Below the pieces are notes generated by a model. That model had not been told where the DNA came from, did no database searches, and saw only the letters and a list, made by a program, of their open reading frames with translations. Of a stretch of 64,000 nucleotides of DNA, positions 26,251-34,785 are shown one piece after another. Source of the DNA: Bacteroidota bacterium (GTDB taxonomy: Bacteria; Bacteroidota; Bacteroidia; NS11-12g; UBA955); the NCBI GenBank assembly GCA_025354385.1, contig JANXMZ010000021.1, positions 1 through 64,000 on the forward strand, given 5' to 3'. A program made the translations under genes and the position numbers. Every line of letters starts with the position of its first letter. The stretch's first letter is position 1.

Positions 26251-26958
26251 TTAGCAGCGAGCCATTTTTTTCTTATTGCCCACCTTTCCAGCGTTTTCAA
26301 CTTTTTCTATATACCGAATAGCATCAGGTACTTTGCATGAAGTATTACCCATTTCAACAGTTACTGTGCCCAATTGAGCAGCTATTTTTTTGGCTTTTTG
26401 AGTTAGTTTAGTAATTCCACATCCTGTGGCAATTATAAAGCCGTTCATACAATGTCTAACTCTGTTGGGTTGCTGATGTATGGTTCTTAAAATCAAATCA
26501 AGACATTGATCAAAAAATGGTATATCAAGCGTAGCATCAGCCTTAGTACCTGCCAAACTAGACAGAGTGCACCAACCTGCTGAAGCAATTTTCTCTTCTT
26601 TGCTTTGAATCCACTCCTTGGCTAACTCTAATCCATAGGGGCTTTCTGCTGCTATCCAAGGTACGGTATATTCGCTTTGCATGTGCCAAGTCGCCTCTTT
26701 AACCCAGCGTTCTAAATCCGCTTTACTAATTTTTTTTTCATCCGCTATTAAACCTGCTAGGTACTGCGCATCAGAATTTCCAGAAGCATAAAGTAGCAAT
26801 GAAATTTCATGGTTCTTTTTTACCTTCTTAACAATGGTTTTTAAATCTCCTACCTTTACTCCGAACATATTCTCCGGAGCACCATGGTTTCTGAAAGTTT
26901 TTCTGGTTTGTTCGGAACCCATACTTTCCAAGGCTTCCATAATTTCTGAAAAAATCAT
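26251..26958 (-). CDS. DNA alkylation repair protein, AlkD-like
   Basis: This 235-residue protein is built of HEAT-like helical repeats as in AlkD, a DNA glycosylase that removes bulky or cationic alkylated bases without flipping them out. Recognisable blocks are NMFGVKVGDLKTIVKKVKK, YLAGLIADEKK, WVKEATWHMQSEYTVPW and the ASAGWCTLSSLAG segment. The Trp and Asp residues lining the AlkD pocket cannot be placed with certainty here. The C-terminus is Lys rich (VGNKKKMARC). It is preceded by the MFS gene with a three-base gap, so the two may share a transcript. Confidence 0.82.
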   Translation of the reverse strand: MIFSEIMEALESMGSEQTRKTFRNHGAPENMFGVKVGDLKTIVKKVKKNHEISLLLYASGNSDAQYLAGLIADEKKISKADLERWVKEATWHMQSEYTVPWIAAESPYGLELAKEWIQSKEEKIASAGWCTLSSLAGTKADATLDIPFFDQCLDLILRTIHQQPNRVRHCMNGFIIATGCGITKLTQKAKKIAAQLGTVTVEMGNTSCKVPDAIRYIEKVENAGKVGNKKKMARC

Positions 26959-26961
26959 ACT

Positions 26962-28347
26962 TCATTCATTTTTTAACGCGGTAAGTTTTCTTATACCATT
27001 CAATAAAAATGCCCCAATTATAAAGAAGACCATTAAGGAAAGAACTGAATAACGCATGCTTGTTTCACCAGTTAATTTATAAATTGCAAATTCAATAAAA
27101 CCAAAACTAAATGTTCCTAATACAATGGCCACTTTTTCTGTAAATTCATAAAAGCTAAAATAGGAAGCTGTATCGAGTGTTTCTGTAGGAATTAATTTTG
27201 CATAAGTGCTTCTGGATAAACTTTGAATACCTCCCATGATTGAACCTACAACAGAGGCTAGTATATAAAAAGAATTGACACTGCTAACAAAATAAGCACC
27301 AATACATACACCAATCCAGATTAATACGGCGATTAATAGTGCGTTGATATTGCCATGTTTTTCCGATAATTTGGAGAAAAAATAAGCCCCAGCCACTGCT
27401 ATTAATTGAATAATAAGAATGGTAATAATAAGATTCTCTGCGGGCAATTTAAGTTCCTTATCTCCAAAAATAGCAGCTACATACATCACGGTTTGCACGC
27501 CCATGCTGTAAAAAAAGAAAGCGCCTAAGTACTTTTTAATTGCAACATTGTTGCGCACCTCCTGATAAACCTTTCTCAACTCCTTATATCCTTTTGTAAA
27601 TGAAATGGTATGATCCTTAACTTTACTTTTTGGCAAATATCTAAAAGGTATCAATGAGAATAAATACCACCAAACACCAACTGTAACAAAAGAAAGTCGG
27701 CTTGCTGGTCCGGAATAAAAATCCTTTGCCATTTTTAAGGCCGTTTCTGAATCTGCTCCAGCATCAATAAACGCTTGTGTTTTTCCCGCAACATCATAAA
27801 TTAATTGAGGAAATAGAATTAATGCTAAGTTGAAAATTAATAAAATTACGCCCCCAATATACCCCAATGAAAAACCTTTTGCACTCAGCCTATCAAAATG
27901 CTCTTCTGTTGCTATCTCTGGTAAATAGGCATTATAAAAAACTAAACTACCTGCAAAACCTATGGTGCCAAAAATAAAAGTAAGTATGCCGATCCATACA
28001 TGTTGGCTATCAAAATAACTCATACCAAAACAACTCAAACAACCTAAAATAACAAATGCCTTCATGAATGTTTTTTTGTTCCCAGCTATGTCCGCAATAC
28101 CACTCAAGATTGGGTTTACCAAAGCAATTACTAAAAAGGCAAAACTTAAACAATAGGTATATAAAACTGAATTGCTCAAGTGCATTCCTAAAAAATCTAC
28201 CCCTAATTTTGTTTGACTGTTCCAATATATTGGAAAAATAGCCGAAGTAATGGTTAAAGGATACACACTATTGGCCCAATCATACATGCACCAGGCATTG
28301 GTAACACGCTTAATGTTTTTTTCTGGTTCTTCTGTAACAGTATGCAT
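26962..28347 (-). CDS. MFS transporter, UMF1/Atg22-like
   Basis: This 461-residue protein has twelve predicted membrane helices. It starts MHTVTEEPEKNIKRVTNAW, followed by CMYDWANSVYPLTITSAIFP, the hallmark N-terminus of the UMF1 family related to fungal Atg22. The ATG at 28347 is chosen; a longer frame to 28440 adds an unlikely hydrophobic leader. Family members are thought to export amino acids or other small solutes, but bacterial substrates are not established. It precedes the AlkD-like gene with almost no gap. A weak hairpin lies upstream at 28434. Confidence 0.85.
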   Translation of the reverse strand: MHTVTEEPEKNIKRVTNAWCMYDWANSVYPLTITSAIFPIYWNSQTKLGVDFLGMHLSNSVLYTYCLSFAFLVIALVNPILSGIADIAGNKKTFMKAFVILGCLSCFGMSYFDSQHVWIGILTFIFGTIGFAGSLVFYNAYLPEIATEEHFDRLSAKGFSLGYIGGVILLIFNLALILFPQLIYDVAGKTQAFIDAGADSETALKMAKDFYSGPASRLSFVTVGVWWYLFSLIPFRYLPKSKVKDHTISFTKGYKELRKVYQEVRNNVAIKKYLGAFFFYSMGVQTVMYVAAIFGDKELKLPAENLIITILIIQLIAVAGAYFFSKLSEKHGNINALLIAVLIWIGVCIGAYFVSSVNSFYILASVVGSIMGGIQSLSRSTYAKLIPTETLDTASYFSFYEFTEKVAIVLGTFSFGFIEFAIYKLTGETSMRYSVLSLMVFFIIGAFLLNGIRKLTALKNE

Positions 28348-28433
28348 TTTGATATCAATAATGTTGTACAAGAATAAGAAAAAATAATTACAAATTATTG
28401 CTTTACAATTTACAGAATGAAGGATAATAAAAA

Positions 28434-28457
28434 AAGTCAACCTTTTTTGATTGACTT
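28434..28457. terminator. Short hairpin, probable terminator of the T9SS gene
   Basis: AAGTCAA (28434-28440) pairs with TTGACTT (28451-28457) and is bordered by an A run on the left. Leftward transcripts of the 28485-30113 gene would therefore end in a stem followed by T residues. Confidence 0.55.
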
Positions 28458-28484
28458 AATTTTATAGTGTTGTGTTGTTAATAT

Positions 28485-30113
28485 TTATCTAAGAATACTT
28501 ACTCTGAAAGTTTTAGAATTAGTACCGTAATGATAGGTAATATTATAGATGCCATTCTCAAGATTTTGATCTAACATAATTGGAATGGAGTTTTCACCTT
28601 TTGTTGCAAAAGCAATTGTAGAATATACTTTTTTACCGAACATATCGGTGATAATAAATTCAGTATTGACATCTTTAGTTGAAAAGAAATTAGCCGTAAA
28701 TGTTCCTGTATTTGGATTTGGGTATACCCTAAAAGTTGTATTAATATTTTTGGAAATGGTAATTACATCGCTCAGCACACTAATGTTACCATTTTTATCC
28801 ACTATAGATAATCTATAATATGCATCAGAATTTTCATCGGCCTTGTGCGCGCTTATATAATTATTGCCATTTGAAGGATTGTATTTAATTTCGTCAACAA
28901 TACCAAAAGCAACACCATTTGGACTGTATTCAAGTAAATATTTATCTATGTTTTCTTCTTCTGCTACTTCCCATTGAATAGAATTATATCCAACTTCCTT
29001 CTCTGCGGTGAATGCTATTAATTTCACTGGTAAAGCTACCGCATCAATAATTGTAAATGTTGTTGTGGAAACAGTAGTTGAACATCTGGCGCTTTGACCA
29101 CTTATACCTGTTGCTAGATCTAAAGCAGCATTTCCATTTCCTCCATTTGCCGCAGAACTTACAGTGTATACAATGGTTTCATTGGCTTCATAAAAACCAT
29201 CATTGATTACATAAAATGGAATTTTTATTAATCCCAAGGTGGATCCTGAACCAACATTAGGATTATAATCACCTGCCGGAAGTGTTAATGTTATTGTTCC
29301 TGTGCCATTCATAGCAACAGATCCTCGATTTGGGGTCCCAATTGAATAATCACTACCATAAGTTGCTGTTCCAGTTTTCGATAGTGTCACTGTTGCTGTT
29401 CCATTAAGTGTTCCATTCATATATAAGTACAAATAATTACTATCAGTTTCATAAACAGATGAAAAAGAAAATGCCTTAATATCAACTAAAGGTTTTAGCG
29501 TAATTGTAACATCATCTATAAGATTGCCAAGACTGCCACCGGTAATGGCCCTAAAACCATACTTACGCATACCTGAAGTGCCATTATTGGTTAAGTTTCC
29601 TGTGTAGTTTGTCCAAGAAGTGGTAGCAGAATGGGTTGAAGCGGTCGCAATATTACTATTTGTAAGTGTTTTTAGCTCGGCAGCCATTTGTTCGGCTGAA
29701 GCCCCACTGGTACCTCTTTTTATATGCCATACTGAAAAAGGGACTACTTCATTCGCCAGTACGCAAATTTCTTGATAAAGAAATGTAGCTGCGCTAGCAT
29801 TAATTTCTGCAAATTGGTTACCTGAATGAGAAGATCTGCTGTTGAATCCACTTGACCAAATCTCAATAAGATAAGGTTTATTCGTACCTGAAGTACCACA
29901 ATTAATTGTGGGAGCAGGTACACTGTCCAAAGTCATCCATCCAGGAACGCTTGATTGAGGATAGAAACTGTAACTGGCTGGAGAACATCCCATAACAGGA
30001 GATTCGAAACCCGAATTAACAATAATTCTAGTTGGAATCTGCCCATTAGTAATAATGGATACTATACAAAAGTATAGCCCAAAAATCACCATTTTGGTAA
30101 GTTTTTGTTTCAT
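28485..30113 (-). CDS. Secreted Calx-beta-like protein with T9SS sorting domain
   Basis: This 542-residue protein begins with a signal peptide (MKQKLTKMVIFGLYFCIVSIITNGQ). Residues 30-205 form a lectin/DUF642-like region (VNSGFESP at its start, then GNQFAEINASAATFLYQEI). Residues 215-350 resemble a Calx-beta repeat (GTATVTLSKTGTATYGSDYS, NEGFYEANETIVYTV-like), a calcium-binding fold in adhesins. The C-terminal 80 residues are a type A T9SS sorting domain (VYPNPNTGTF, ENGIYNITYHYG, KTFRVSILR). It should be exported across the outer membrane and may act in adhesion or as matrix. About 700 gene-free bases lie upstream. Confidence 0.85.
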   Translation of the reverse strand: MKQKLTKMVIFGLYFCIVSIITNGQIPTRIIVNSGFESPVMGCSPASYSFYPQSSVPGWMTLDSVPAPTINCGTSGTNKPYLIEIWSSGFNSRSSHSGNQFAEINASAATFLYQEICVLANEVVPFSVWHIKRGTSGASAEQMAAELKTLTNSNIATASTHSATTSWTNYTGNLTNNGTSGMRKYGFRAITGGSLGNLIDDVTITLKPLVDIKAFSFSSVYETDSNYLYLYMNGTLNGTATVTLSKTGTATYGSDYSIGTPNRGSVAMNGTGTITLTLPAGDYNPNVGSGSTLGLIKIPFYVINDGFYEANETIVYTVSSAANGGNGNAALDLATGISGQSARCSTTVSTTTFTIIDAVALPVKLIAFTAEKEVGYNSIQWEVAEEENIDKYLLEYSPNGVAFGIVDEIKYNPSNGNNYISAHKADENSDAYYRLSIVDKNGNISVLSDVITISKNINTTFRVYPNPNTGTFTANFFSTKDVNTEFIITDMFGKKVYSTIAFATKGENSIPIMLDQNLENGIYNITYHYGTNSKTFRVSILR

Positions 30114-30470
30114 AGTTTTATTTTTTTAAAGTTAGTCAACAATCCTAGTTTTAGAGAATCATTCACCAACTGCTGTTATTACCCTTCAAAACTTAAGTTT
30201 TAATACTTATTAGGTATAAAAACTCAGATAATCAAAGTGTTATACTCAAAGCTATATAAAAACTTTTAAGAATATTGAATATCTTAAAAAAAGAACCCCA
30301 TTTATTTGTATATCACTAATTATCAGAACAATAAATTTAATTAATTACAAATCACACATCTCTGTAAAGCTCATTAATAGGCTAAAATGTCTGTTTTAGT
30401 ATTATTATACTATCTGCCATTTTCACGATGCGAATTCAATCATATTTTAGTTTTGAATTAAAGTTAATTT

Positions 30471-30500
30471 GCAAAGCAGCAAAAAATTTTGCTGCTTTGC
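30471..30500. repeat. Perfect 14-bp inverted repeat
   Basis: GCAAAGCAGCAAAA faces TTTTGCTGCTTTGC with two bases between. There is no T run after it on either strand, so it is not a canonical terminator. Confidence 0.7.
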
Positions 30501-30615
30501 TATTCGAGGTTACTTTGGTTATTATATGGTTATAAAATCGAATAGATCTGATATTATTTTTTTTACAAAACATCAAGTTGACGAAAAGCGTTTGAGTTGG
30601 CAATGCAGTAAATGA

Positions 30616-30680
30616 AAAAGGGTCAAAGCAAAGGTTTGACTTTTAAACCTATCTGCACCCGGAGCGGGATTGCCGCTGCC
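30616..30680 (-). pseudogene. Remnant of a tRNA-Leu 3' end with terminator
   Basis: This stretch aligns with 30800-30863, the 3' end of tRNA-Leu and its terminator. A GGTCAAAGC...TTTGAC hairpin is followed by CTGCACCCGGAGCGGGATTG, compared with CTGTACCCAGAGCGGGACTTG in the intact gene. The T arm is damaged and the rest of the tRNA is absent. A decayed tandem tRNA copy or an old attachment-site scar are the two readings. Confidence 0.55.
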
Positions 30681-30723
30681 TTGGTTAGTTCTTGCTAAGT
30701 CATGTTAAAATTTAAAAGGATCC

Positions 30724-30790
30724 AAAACTGAGGACAGTTTTAGATTCTTTTCTGCTGCCCTATGCAACTTCAAGCGAGCTTGAGTTGCAT
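30724..30790. repeat. Two adjacent hairpins
   Basis: AAAACTG (30724) pairs with CAGTTTT (to 30741) over a four-base loop. ATGCAACTTCAAGC (30762) pairs with GCTTGAGTTGCAT (to 30790) with one bulged base. Neither is explained by a neighbouring gene; the first is followed by a T-rich stretch on the plus strand. Confidence 0.55.
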
Positions 30791-30796
30791 GACAGA

Positions 30797-30829
30797 ACAA
30801 AAAAGGCCAAAGCACCGCTTTGACCTTTT
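30797..30829 (-). terminator. Terminator of the tRNA-Leu transcript
   Basis: On the minus strand GGTCAAAGC pairs with GCTTTGGCC (one G-U pair) over a three-base loop and is followed by six T. It lies directly downstream of tRNA-Leu. Confidence 0.8.
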
Positions 30830-30839
30830 AACTTGTCTG

Positions 30840-30923
30840 TACCCAGAGCGGGACTTGAACCCGCACAGCCGTGAAGCCACAGGATTTTAAGTCCTGCGTG
30901 TCTACCGATTCCACCATCTGGGC
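30840..30923 (-). tRNA. tRNA-Leu (UAA)
   Basis: The 84-base minus-strand gene folds as a class II tRNA. The acceptor arm GCCCAGA pairs with TCTGGGT, and the anticodon stem CAGGA/TCCTG encloses the loop CTTAAAA with anticodon TAA. A variable arm is present (TGGCTTCACGGCT region), and the T arm is GCGGGTTCAAGTCCCGC. The discriminator base is A, as expected for leucine. CCA is not encoded. It follows tRNA-Gly on the same strand, with a terminator between them. Confidence 0.97.
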
Positions 30924-30941
30924 AAAACCATTGTAAATTAA

Positions 30942-30962
30942 AAAAGCCCAAAATGGGCTTTT
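30942..30962 (-). terminator. Terminator between tRNA-Gly and tRNA-Leu
   Basis: AAAAGCCCA pairs with TGGGCTTTT over three bases, with further T on the minus strand. It may end part of the tRNA-Gly transcription and let the remainder continue to tRNA-Leu. Confidence 0.75.
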
Positions 30963-30977
30963 CACCTTTACAAACTG

Positions 30978-31050
30978 AGCGAGAAACGAGGTTCGAACTC
31001 GCGACCTCAACCTTGGCAAGGTTGCGCTCTACCAACTGAGCTATTCTCGC
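30978..31050 (-). tRNA. tRNA-Gly (GCC)
   Basis: The 73-base minus-strand gene starts GCGAGAATAGCTCAGTTGG and has acceptor pairs GCGAGAA/TTCTCGC with discriminator T. The anticodon stem CAACC/GGTTG encloses TTGCCAA with anticodon GCC. The T arm contains GAGTTCGAACCTC. CCA is not encoded. It has a promoter box 34 bases upstream. Confidence 0.98.
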
Positions 31051-31084
31051 ATTTTTTTCAGAACTTTGTTCCCTAACGGGGGTG

Positions 31085-31117
31085 CAAATATAGAAATATT
31101 TTTATTTTCAATTCAAA
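31085..31117 (-). promoter_or_regulatory. Promoter of the tRNA-Gly/tRNA-Leu unit
   Basis: On the minus strand TATATTTG (31085-31092) matches TAnnTTTG, and a TTTG lies 21 bases further upstream. It is placed 34 bases before tRNA-Gly. Confidence 0.65.
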
Positions 31118-31139
31118 AAATTTACAAAAAAAATTACAA

Positions 31140-32267
31140 ATGACATTTTATCCATCTTATTGGGAACGTTCAATACTTCTGAAGACCTTTGATTTTATTG
31201 TGCTTGGCGCAGGTATTATAGGCAAACAAATAGCCATAAAAATAAAAATAAAACATCCAAATGCTAGAATTGCAATTGTAGACAGATATCCTTTGCCATT
31301 AGGGGCAAGTACACGAAATGCTGGGTTTGCTTGTTTTGGAAGTATCACAGAAATTTTAGATGATATGCGTCATTCTTCGTTAGAGGAAGTATTCTCATTG
31401 GCAGATAAAAGACGCAGAGGCATACAACAATTGATTAATGAATTTGGAACCGAAAAAATTGGATTTAGACCAACTGGTAGTTATGAAATTTTTGACAAGG
31501 CAAATATTAATGATCTAGACGAGGCATTAAATCAAATCGATTTTATCAATGAAGAATTGAGATATAGAACTGGTTTGCAAGGTGTATTTGAAATCAAAAA
31601 TAAATTAACATTGGGCATGAATTGCATAGATACTGTATTTTTTAATTCCCATGAAGGCATGCTGAATTCTGGCATGCTGAATGAGACGATTGCAAGCAAG
31701 GCACATAATATGGATATTATTCCTTTTTACGGATTTGATGTTAAGCATATCGAAGAGACTGCCAAAGGATATGAATTGAGCAATGATCAGGGTATGAAAA
31801 TCAATTGTAATCAGTTAATAGTCGCTAATAATGCATTCGCATCACAATTATTTCCAGAGTTAAATGTGGTGCCCGCACGAGGCCAGATTATTATTACTAA
31901 ACCCATTGATATGATTCCATTCGATGGTATTTTTCATAGCGACAAAGGATATATTTATTTTAGAACTATTGATAACCGAATTTTAATAGGTGGGGCAAGA
32001 AATCATTTCAAACAAGATGAAGAAACTTATGAATTTAAAGGTAGTGATGAAATAAAAAACTACCTAGAGTCTTATTTGAGAACTATTGTAATACCCAATC
32101 ATTCATTCGAAATTGATATGCATTGGAGTGGTATTATGGCCATGGGTGACAAAAAACTACCTATTGTTGAAAGAAGAAACGACCACTTATTGTTGTGTGT
32201 TAGAATGAGTGGAATGGGTGTTGCCTTAGGGCCAATTCTGAGTGATGAAATAACAGCAATGGTTTAA
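31140..32267 (+). CDS. FAD-dependent oxidoreductase (DAO family)
   Basis: This 375-residue protein has the GxGxxG dinucleotide loop FDFIVLGAGIIGKQIA at residues 17-32 and an acidic end of the second strand (IAIVDRYPLP). Other D-amino-acid-oxidase-like features are GASTRNAGFACFG, VPARGQIIITKP and the C-terminal RMSGMGVALGP flavin-contact segment. It likely oxidises an amine or amino acid with FAD in the cytoplasm. The substrate cannot be read from the sequence. It stands alone and converges with the GH3 gene, with a four-base gap. The first 16 residues before the Rossmann strand are unusual but start at the only ATG. Confidence 0.85.
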   Translation: MTFYPSYWERSILLKTFDFIVLGAGIIGKQIAIKIKIKHPNARIAIVDRYPLPLGASTRNAGFACFGSITEILDDMRHSSLEEVFSLADKRRRGIQQLINEFGTEKIGFRPTGSYEIFDKANINDLDEALNQIDFINEELRYRTGLQGVFEIKNKLTLGMNCIDTVFFNSHEGMLNSGMLNETIASKAHNMDIIPFYGFDVKHIEETAKGYELSNDQGMKINCNQLIVANNAFASQLFPELNVVPARGQIIITKPIDMIPFDGIFHSDKGYIYFRTIDNRILIGGARNHFKQDEETYEFKGSDEIKNYLESYLRTIVIPNHSFEIDMHWSGIMAMGDKKLPIVERRNDHLLLCVRMSGMGVALGPILSDEITAMV

Positions 32268-32271
32268 TGGA

Positions 32272-33783
32272 CTATCCCAAATTTGAGAGAATTTCATCTA
32301 CCAATTTTCTATCGTTACTTAAGCGTGGTACCTTGTTTTGACCCCCTAATTTGCCTTTGCCTTTTAGCCAATTATAAAAGGTATTGTTGGGCAATGAGGT
32401 AACGGTAGGTAATTTTAAAGCGATGTCCTTATGTCGTTTTGCCTCATAATCACTGTTAACCTCCTTTAACTTTGAATCTAATGCCAAAGTAAAATCCTTT
32501 ATGTTTTTAGGAGCTTGTTCGAATTCAATAAGCCACTCATGACCAGCATCTTTATCGCTGTTTAAGAAAATAGGGGCTGCTGTGTATTCTCTGATTTTAC
32601 TATCGGTAACATGACAGGCGTAGGCAATGGCCCGTTCAGCATTGTCTATAACAACTTCTTCGCCAAATGCATTCATGAACAACTTTGTTCTACCTGTGAT
32701 TATAAATTTATAGGGATTCAGCGATGTGAATTTAATCGTATCGCCCAATTGATAGCGCCATAGCCCGCTGTTATTACTTATAATGATAGCGTATGTTTCA
32801 TCAGATTCAACTTCTCCTAATAAATATGTTTTTGGATTATCTGAGGATGAATCACTCACTTTTATAAATTCATAAAAAATACCATAATCTGGCATTAAAA
32901 GCATGGCATCATTATTCAAATCATTTTGCATACCAAAGAAACCTTCACTTGCATTATAGGTTTCCATGTACTTCATTTTATTACTTTGAATTAACTGACT
33001 AAAAGGTTTGCGATATGGCTCAAAACTTACGCCACCATGAATGTACAATTCCAAATTTGGCCATAATTCATGAATGTTATGAATATTTTTCATAGCCATT
33101 AGTTTTTCTAACAATACCAAGGTCCATGTGGGGACACCAGAAATATTGGTAACATTTTCGTTGATCGTTTGATTGGCCATTTTTTCCAGTTTTTCCTCCC
33201 AATCATCCATTAAAGCAATGGCTTTATCTGGTGTTTTTAATAAATTTACCCATGTTGGTAAATTATTCATGAGCACGGCACTTAAATCGCCATAATAAGA
33301 ATTTTCGTTAAACGAATTTACTTTGTGACTGCCACCAATCAATAAACCCTTTCCATCGAATATTTGAGTCTCGTTAACATTGGCGCAATAAAAAGTGAGG
33401 ATATCTCGACCCCCTTGAAAATGACATTCCTCCAAGGTCTCAAAACTTACTGGTATAAATTTACTTTTATCATTAGTGGTGCCGCTACTTTTTGCAAACC
33501 ACATAATTTCGCCAGGCCACAAAATATTCTCCTCACCTTTCATGATACGATCTATGAAAGGTTTTAAAGACTCATAATCCTGTAATGGAACTCTGCTTTT
33601 AAAATCGTTGTAGTTTTTTATAGATTTGAAGTCATATTTTCTACCCCATTCAGTATTCCTAGCATCCTGCAACAACCTGTTAAGCACCTTTAGTTGGGTT
33701 TCGCCTGAATTGACGATGGCATTTTCTATCACCATCATCCGCTTGCGAAAATACCAACTCATTATTGTACTGATTACTGCCAT
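32272..33783 (-). CDS. GH3-family acyl-adenylate/amido synthetase-like protein
   Basis: This 503-residue protein matches the GH3 auxin-responsive family of the ANL superfamily. It shows the nucleotide-binding loop FAKSSGTTNDKSKFIPVS near residues 91-108, then YNASEGFFGMQND, and later LWRYQLGDTIKFT and ITGRTKLFMNAFGEEV. Plant GH3 enzymes join amino acids to jasmonate or auxin through acyl-adenylates. Bacterial homologs are common in Bacteroidota, and their substrates are unknown. It is transcribed alone, divergent from suhB, with a 180-base upstream gap. Confidence 0.9.
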   Translation of the reverse strand: MAVISTIMSWYFRKRMMVIENAIVNSGETQLKVLNRLLQDARNTEWGRKYDFKSIKNYNDFKSRVPLQDYESLKPFIDRIMKGEENILWPGEIMWFAKSSGTTNDKSKFIPVSFETLEECHFQGGRDILTFYCANVNETQIFDGKGLLIGGSHKVNSFNENSYYGDLSAVLMNNLPTWVNLLKTPDKAIALMDDWEEKLEKMANQTINENVTNISGVPTWTLVLLEKLMAMKNIHNIHELWPNLELYIHGGVSFEPYRKPFSQLIQSNKMKYMETYNASEGFFGMQNDLNNDAMLLMPDYGIFYEFIKVSDSSSDNPKTYLLGEVESDETYAIIISNNSGLWRYQLGDTIKFTSLNPYKFIITGRTKLFMNAFGEEVVIDNAERAIAYACHVTDSKIREYTAAPIFLNSDKDAGHEWLIEFEQAPKNIKDFTLALDSKLKEVNSDYEAKRHKDIALKLPTVTSLPNNTFYNWLKGKGKLGGQNKVPRLSNDRKLVDEILSNLG

Positions 33784-33965
33784 GTGGTGAAAATTATTAG
33801 CCTGAATGCTTACTTCTTTTTATTTCAAAAGTTAGTAAACATAACACATTTATAAATATAATTATAATGCTTTGGATTGTAAAAACTAGCTGAAATAGTA
33901 CTTCAATATTGCAAAAAAAAATTAGTAAATTCAAATACTAATTATAAAATATTACTTTCGTCACT

Positions 33966-34754
33966 ATGAATTTAGAGAAATTAACTGCTAATGTGAATAG
34001 TATTGCCATTGAAACAGGAGAATTTATTATAGAGCAGCGCAAAGGTTTTTCACTTGATAAAGTTGAGATTAAAGCACTTAATCAACTAGTAAGTTATGTT
34101 GATATACAGGCAGAAAAACAATTGGTGCAGCACCTAAGTTTATTGTTGCCCGAGGCTGGTTTTATTACAGAAGAAAATACAAGTACGAAAGGAACGGCAG
34201 AGTACAATTGGATTATTGACCCATTGGATGGCACCACTAATTTTATTCATAATGTCCCGGTATACAGTATCAGTATTGCTTTAGCGAAAGGTGAAGAAAT
34301 ATTGATAGGAGTGGTATATGAGCTTGGGAGAAAAGAATTATTTGCGGCTTGGAAAAATGGAGGTGCTTGGCTAAATGGTGAATCAATTAATGTTTCTTCA
34401 GAACTAGAATTAACAAAATCTCTTATAGCTACAGGATTTCCATATTATGATTTTGAGCAGATGGAAGCTTATATAAATGTTTTAAAGAGTTTACTAAAAA
34501 GTACACACGGCTTAAGAAGAATGGGTTCTGCCGCAGTAGATATGGCCTATGTAGCTTGTGGTAGATTTGAAGGCTTTTTTGAATACGGGTTACACGCTTG
34601 GGACGTTGCAGCAGGGGTACTTTTGGTGAAGGAAGCTGGAGGTAACGTGACTGATTTTAAAGGTGTAAATGACTATCTTTTTGGTGAAACAATTATTTCT
34701 GGCAACGCTGCCATAAGTGAATCCTTATTAAAGTTAATTAAAAGTGAGTTTTAA
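33966..34754 (+). CDS. suhB: Inositol-1-monophosphatase family protein
   Basis: This 262-residue enzyme has the metal-binding signature WIIDPLDGTTNFIH at residues 78-91, an upstream Glu-Glu pair in FITEENTS, and the second signature HAWDVAAGVLLVKEAGG near 213. It hydrolyses inositol monophosphate or related sugar phosphates using Mg2+. In some bacteria SuhB also acts in ribosomal RNA transcription. A variant -7 box TACTTTCG lies at 33953-33960, just before the ATG. purM follows after 31 bases, with its own box inside the gap. Confidence 0.92.
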   Translation: MNLEKLTANVNSIAIETGEFIIEQRKGFSLDKVEIKALNQLVSYVDIQAEKQLVQHLSLLLPEAGFITEENTSTKGTAEYNWIIDPLDGTTNFIHNVPVYSISIALAKGEEILIGVVYELGRKELFAAWKNGGAWLNGESINVSSELELTKSLIATGFPYYDFEQMEAYINVLKSLLKSTHGLRRMGSAAVDMAYVACGRFEGFFEYGLHAWDVAAGVLLVKEAGGNVTDFKGVNDYLFGETIISGNAAISESLLKLIKSEF

Positions 34755-34785
34755 TTAATTTCTAGGCTTATTTTTGCATTCTATT

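Larger units (their letters stand above)
30114..30796. other. Gene-free region with hairpins and a tRNA remnant
   Basis: No coding frame is credible in these roughly 680 bases. The left part (30114-30450) is plain AT-rich upstream DNA of the T9SS gene with no clear TAnnTTTG box. The right part holds a 14-bp hairpin (30471-30500), a degenerate copy of the tRNA-Leu 3' end with its terminator (30616-30680) and two further hairpins (30724-30741, 30762-30790). The region looks like remnant or regulatory DNA. Confidence 0.6.

Noticed and set aside
30760..31035. Open frame running across both tRNA genes
   Set aside because: It reads through two intact tRNAs and a terminator, so it is not a gene.
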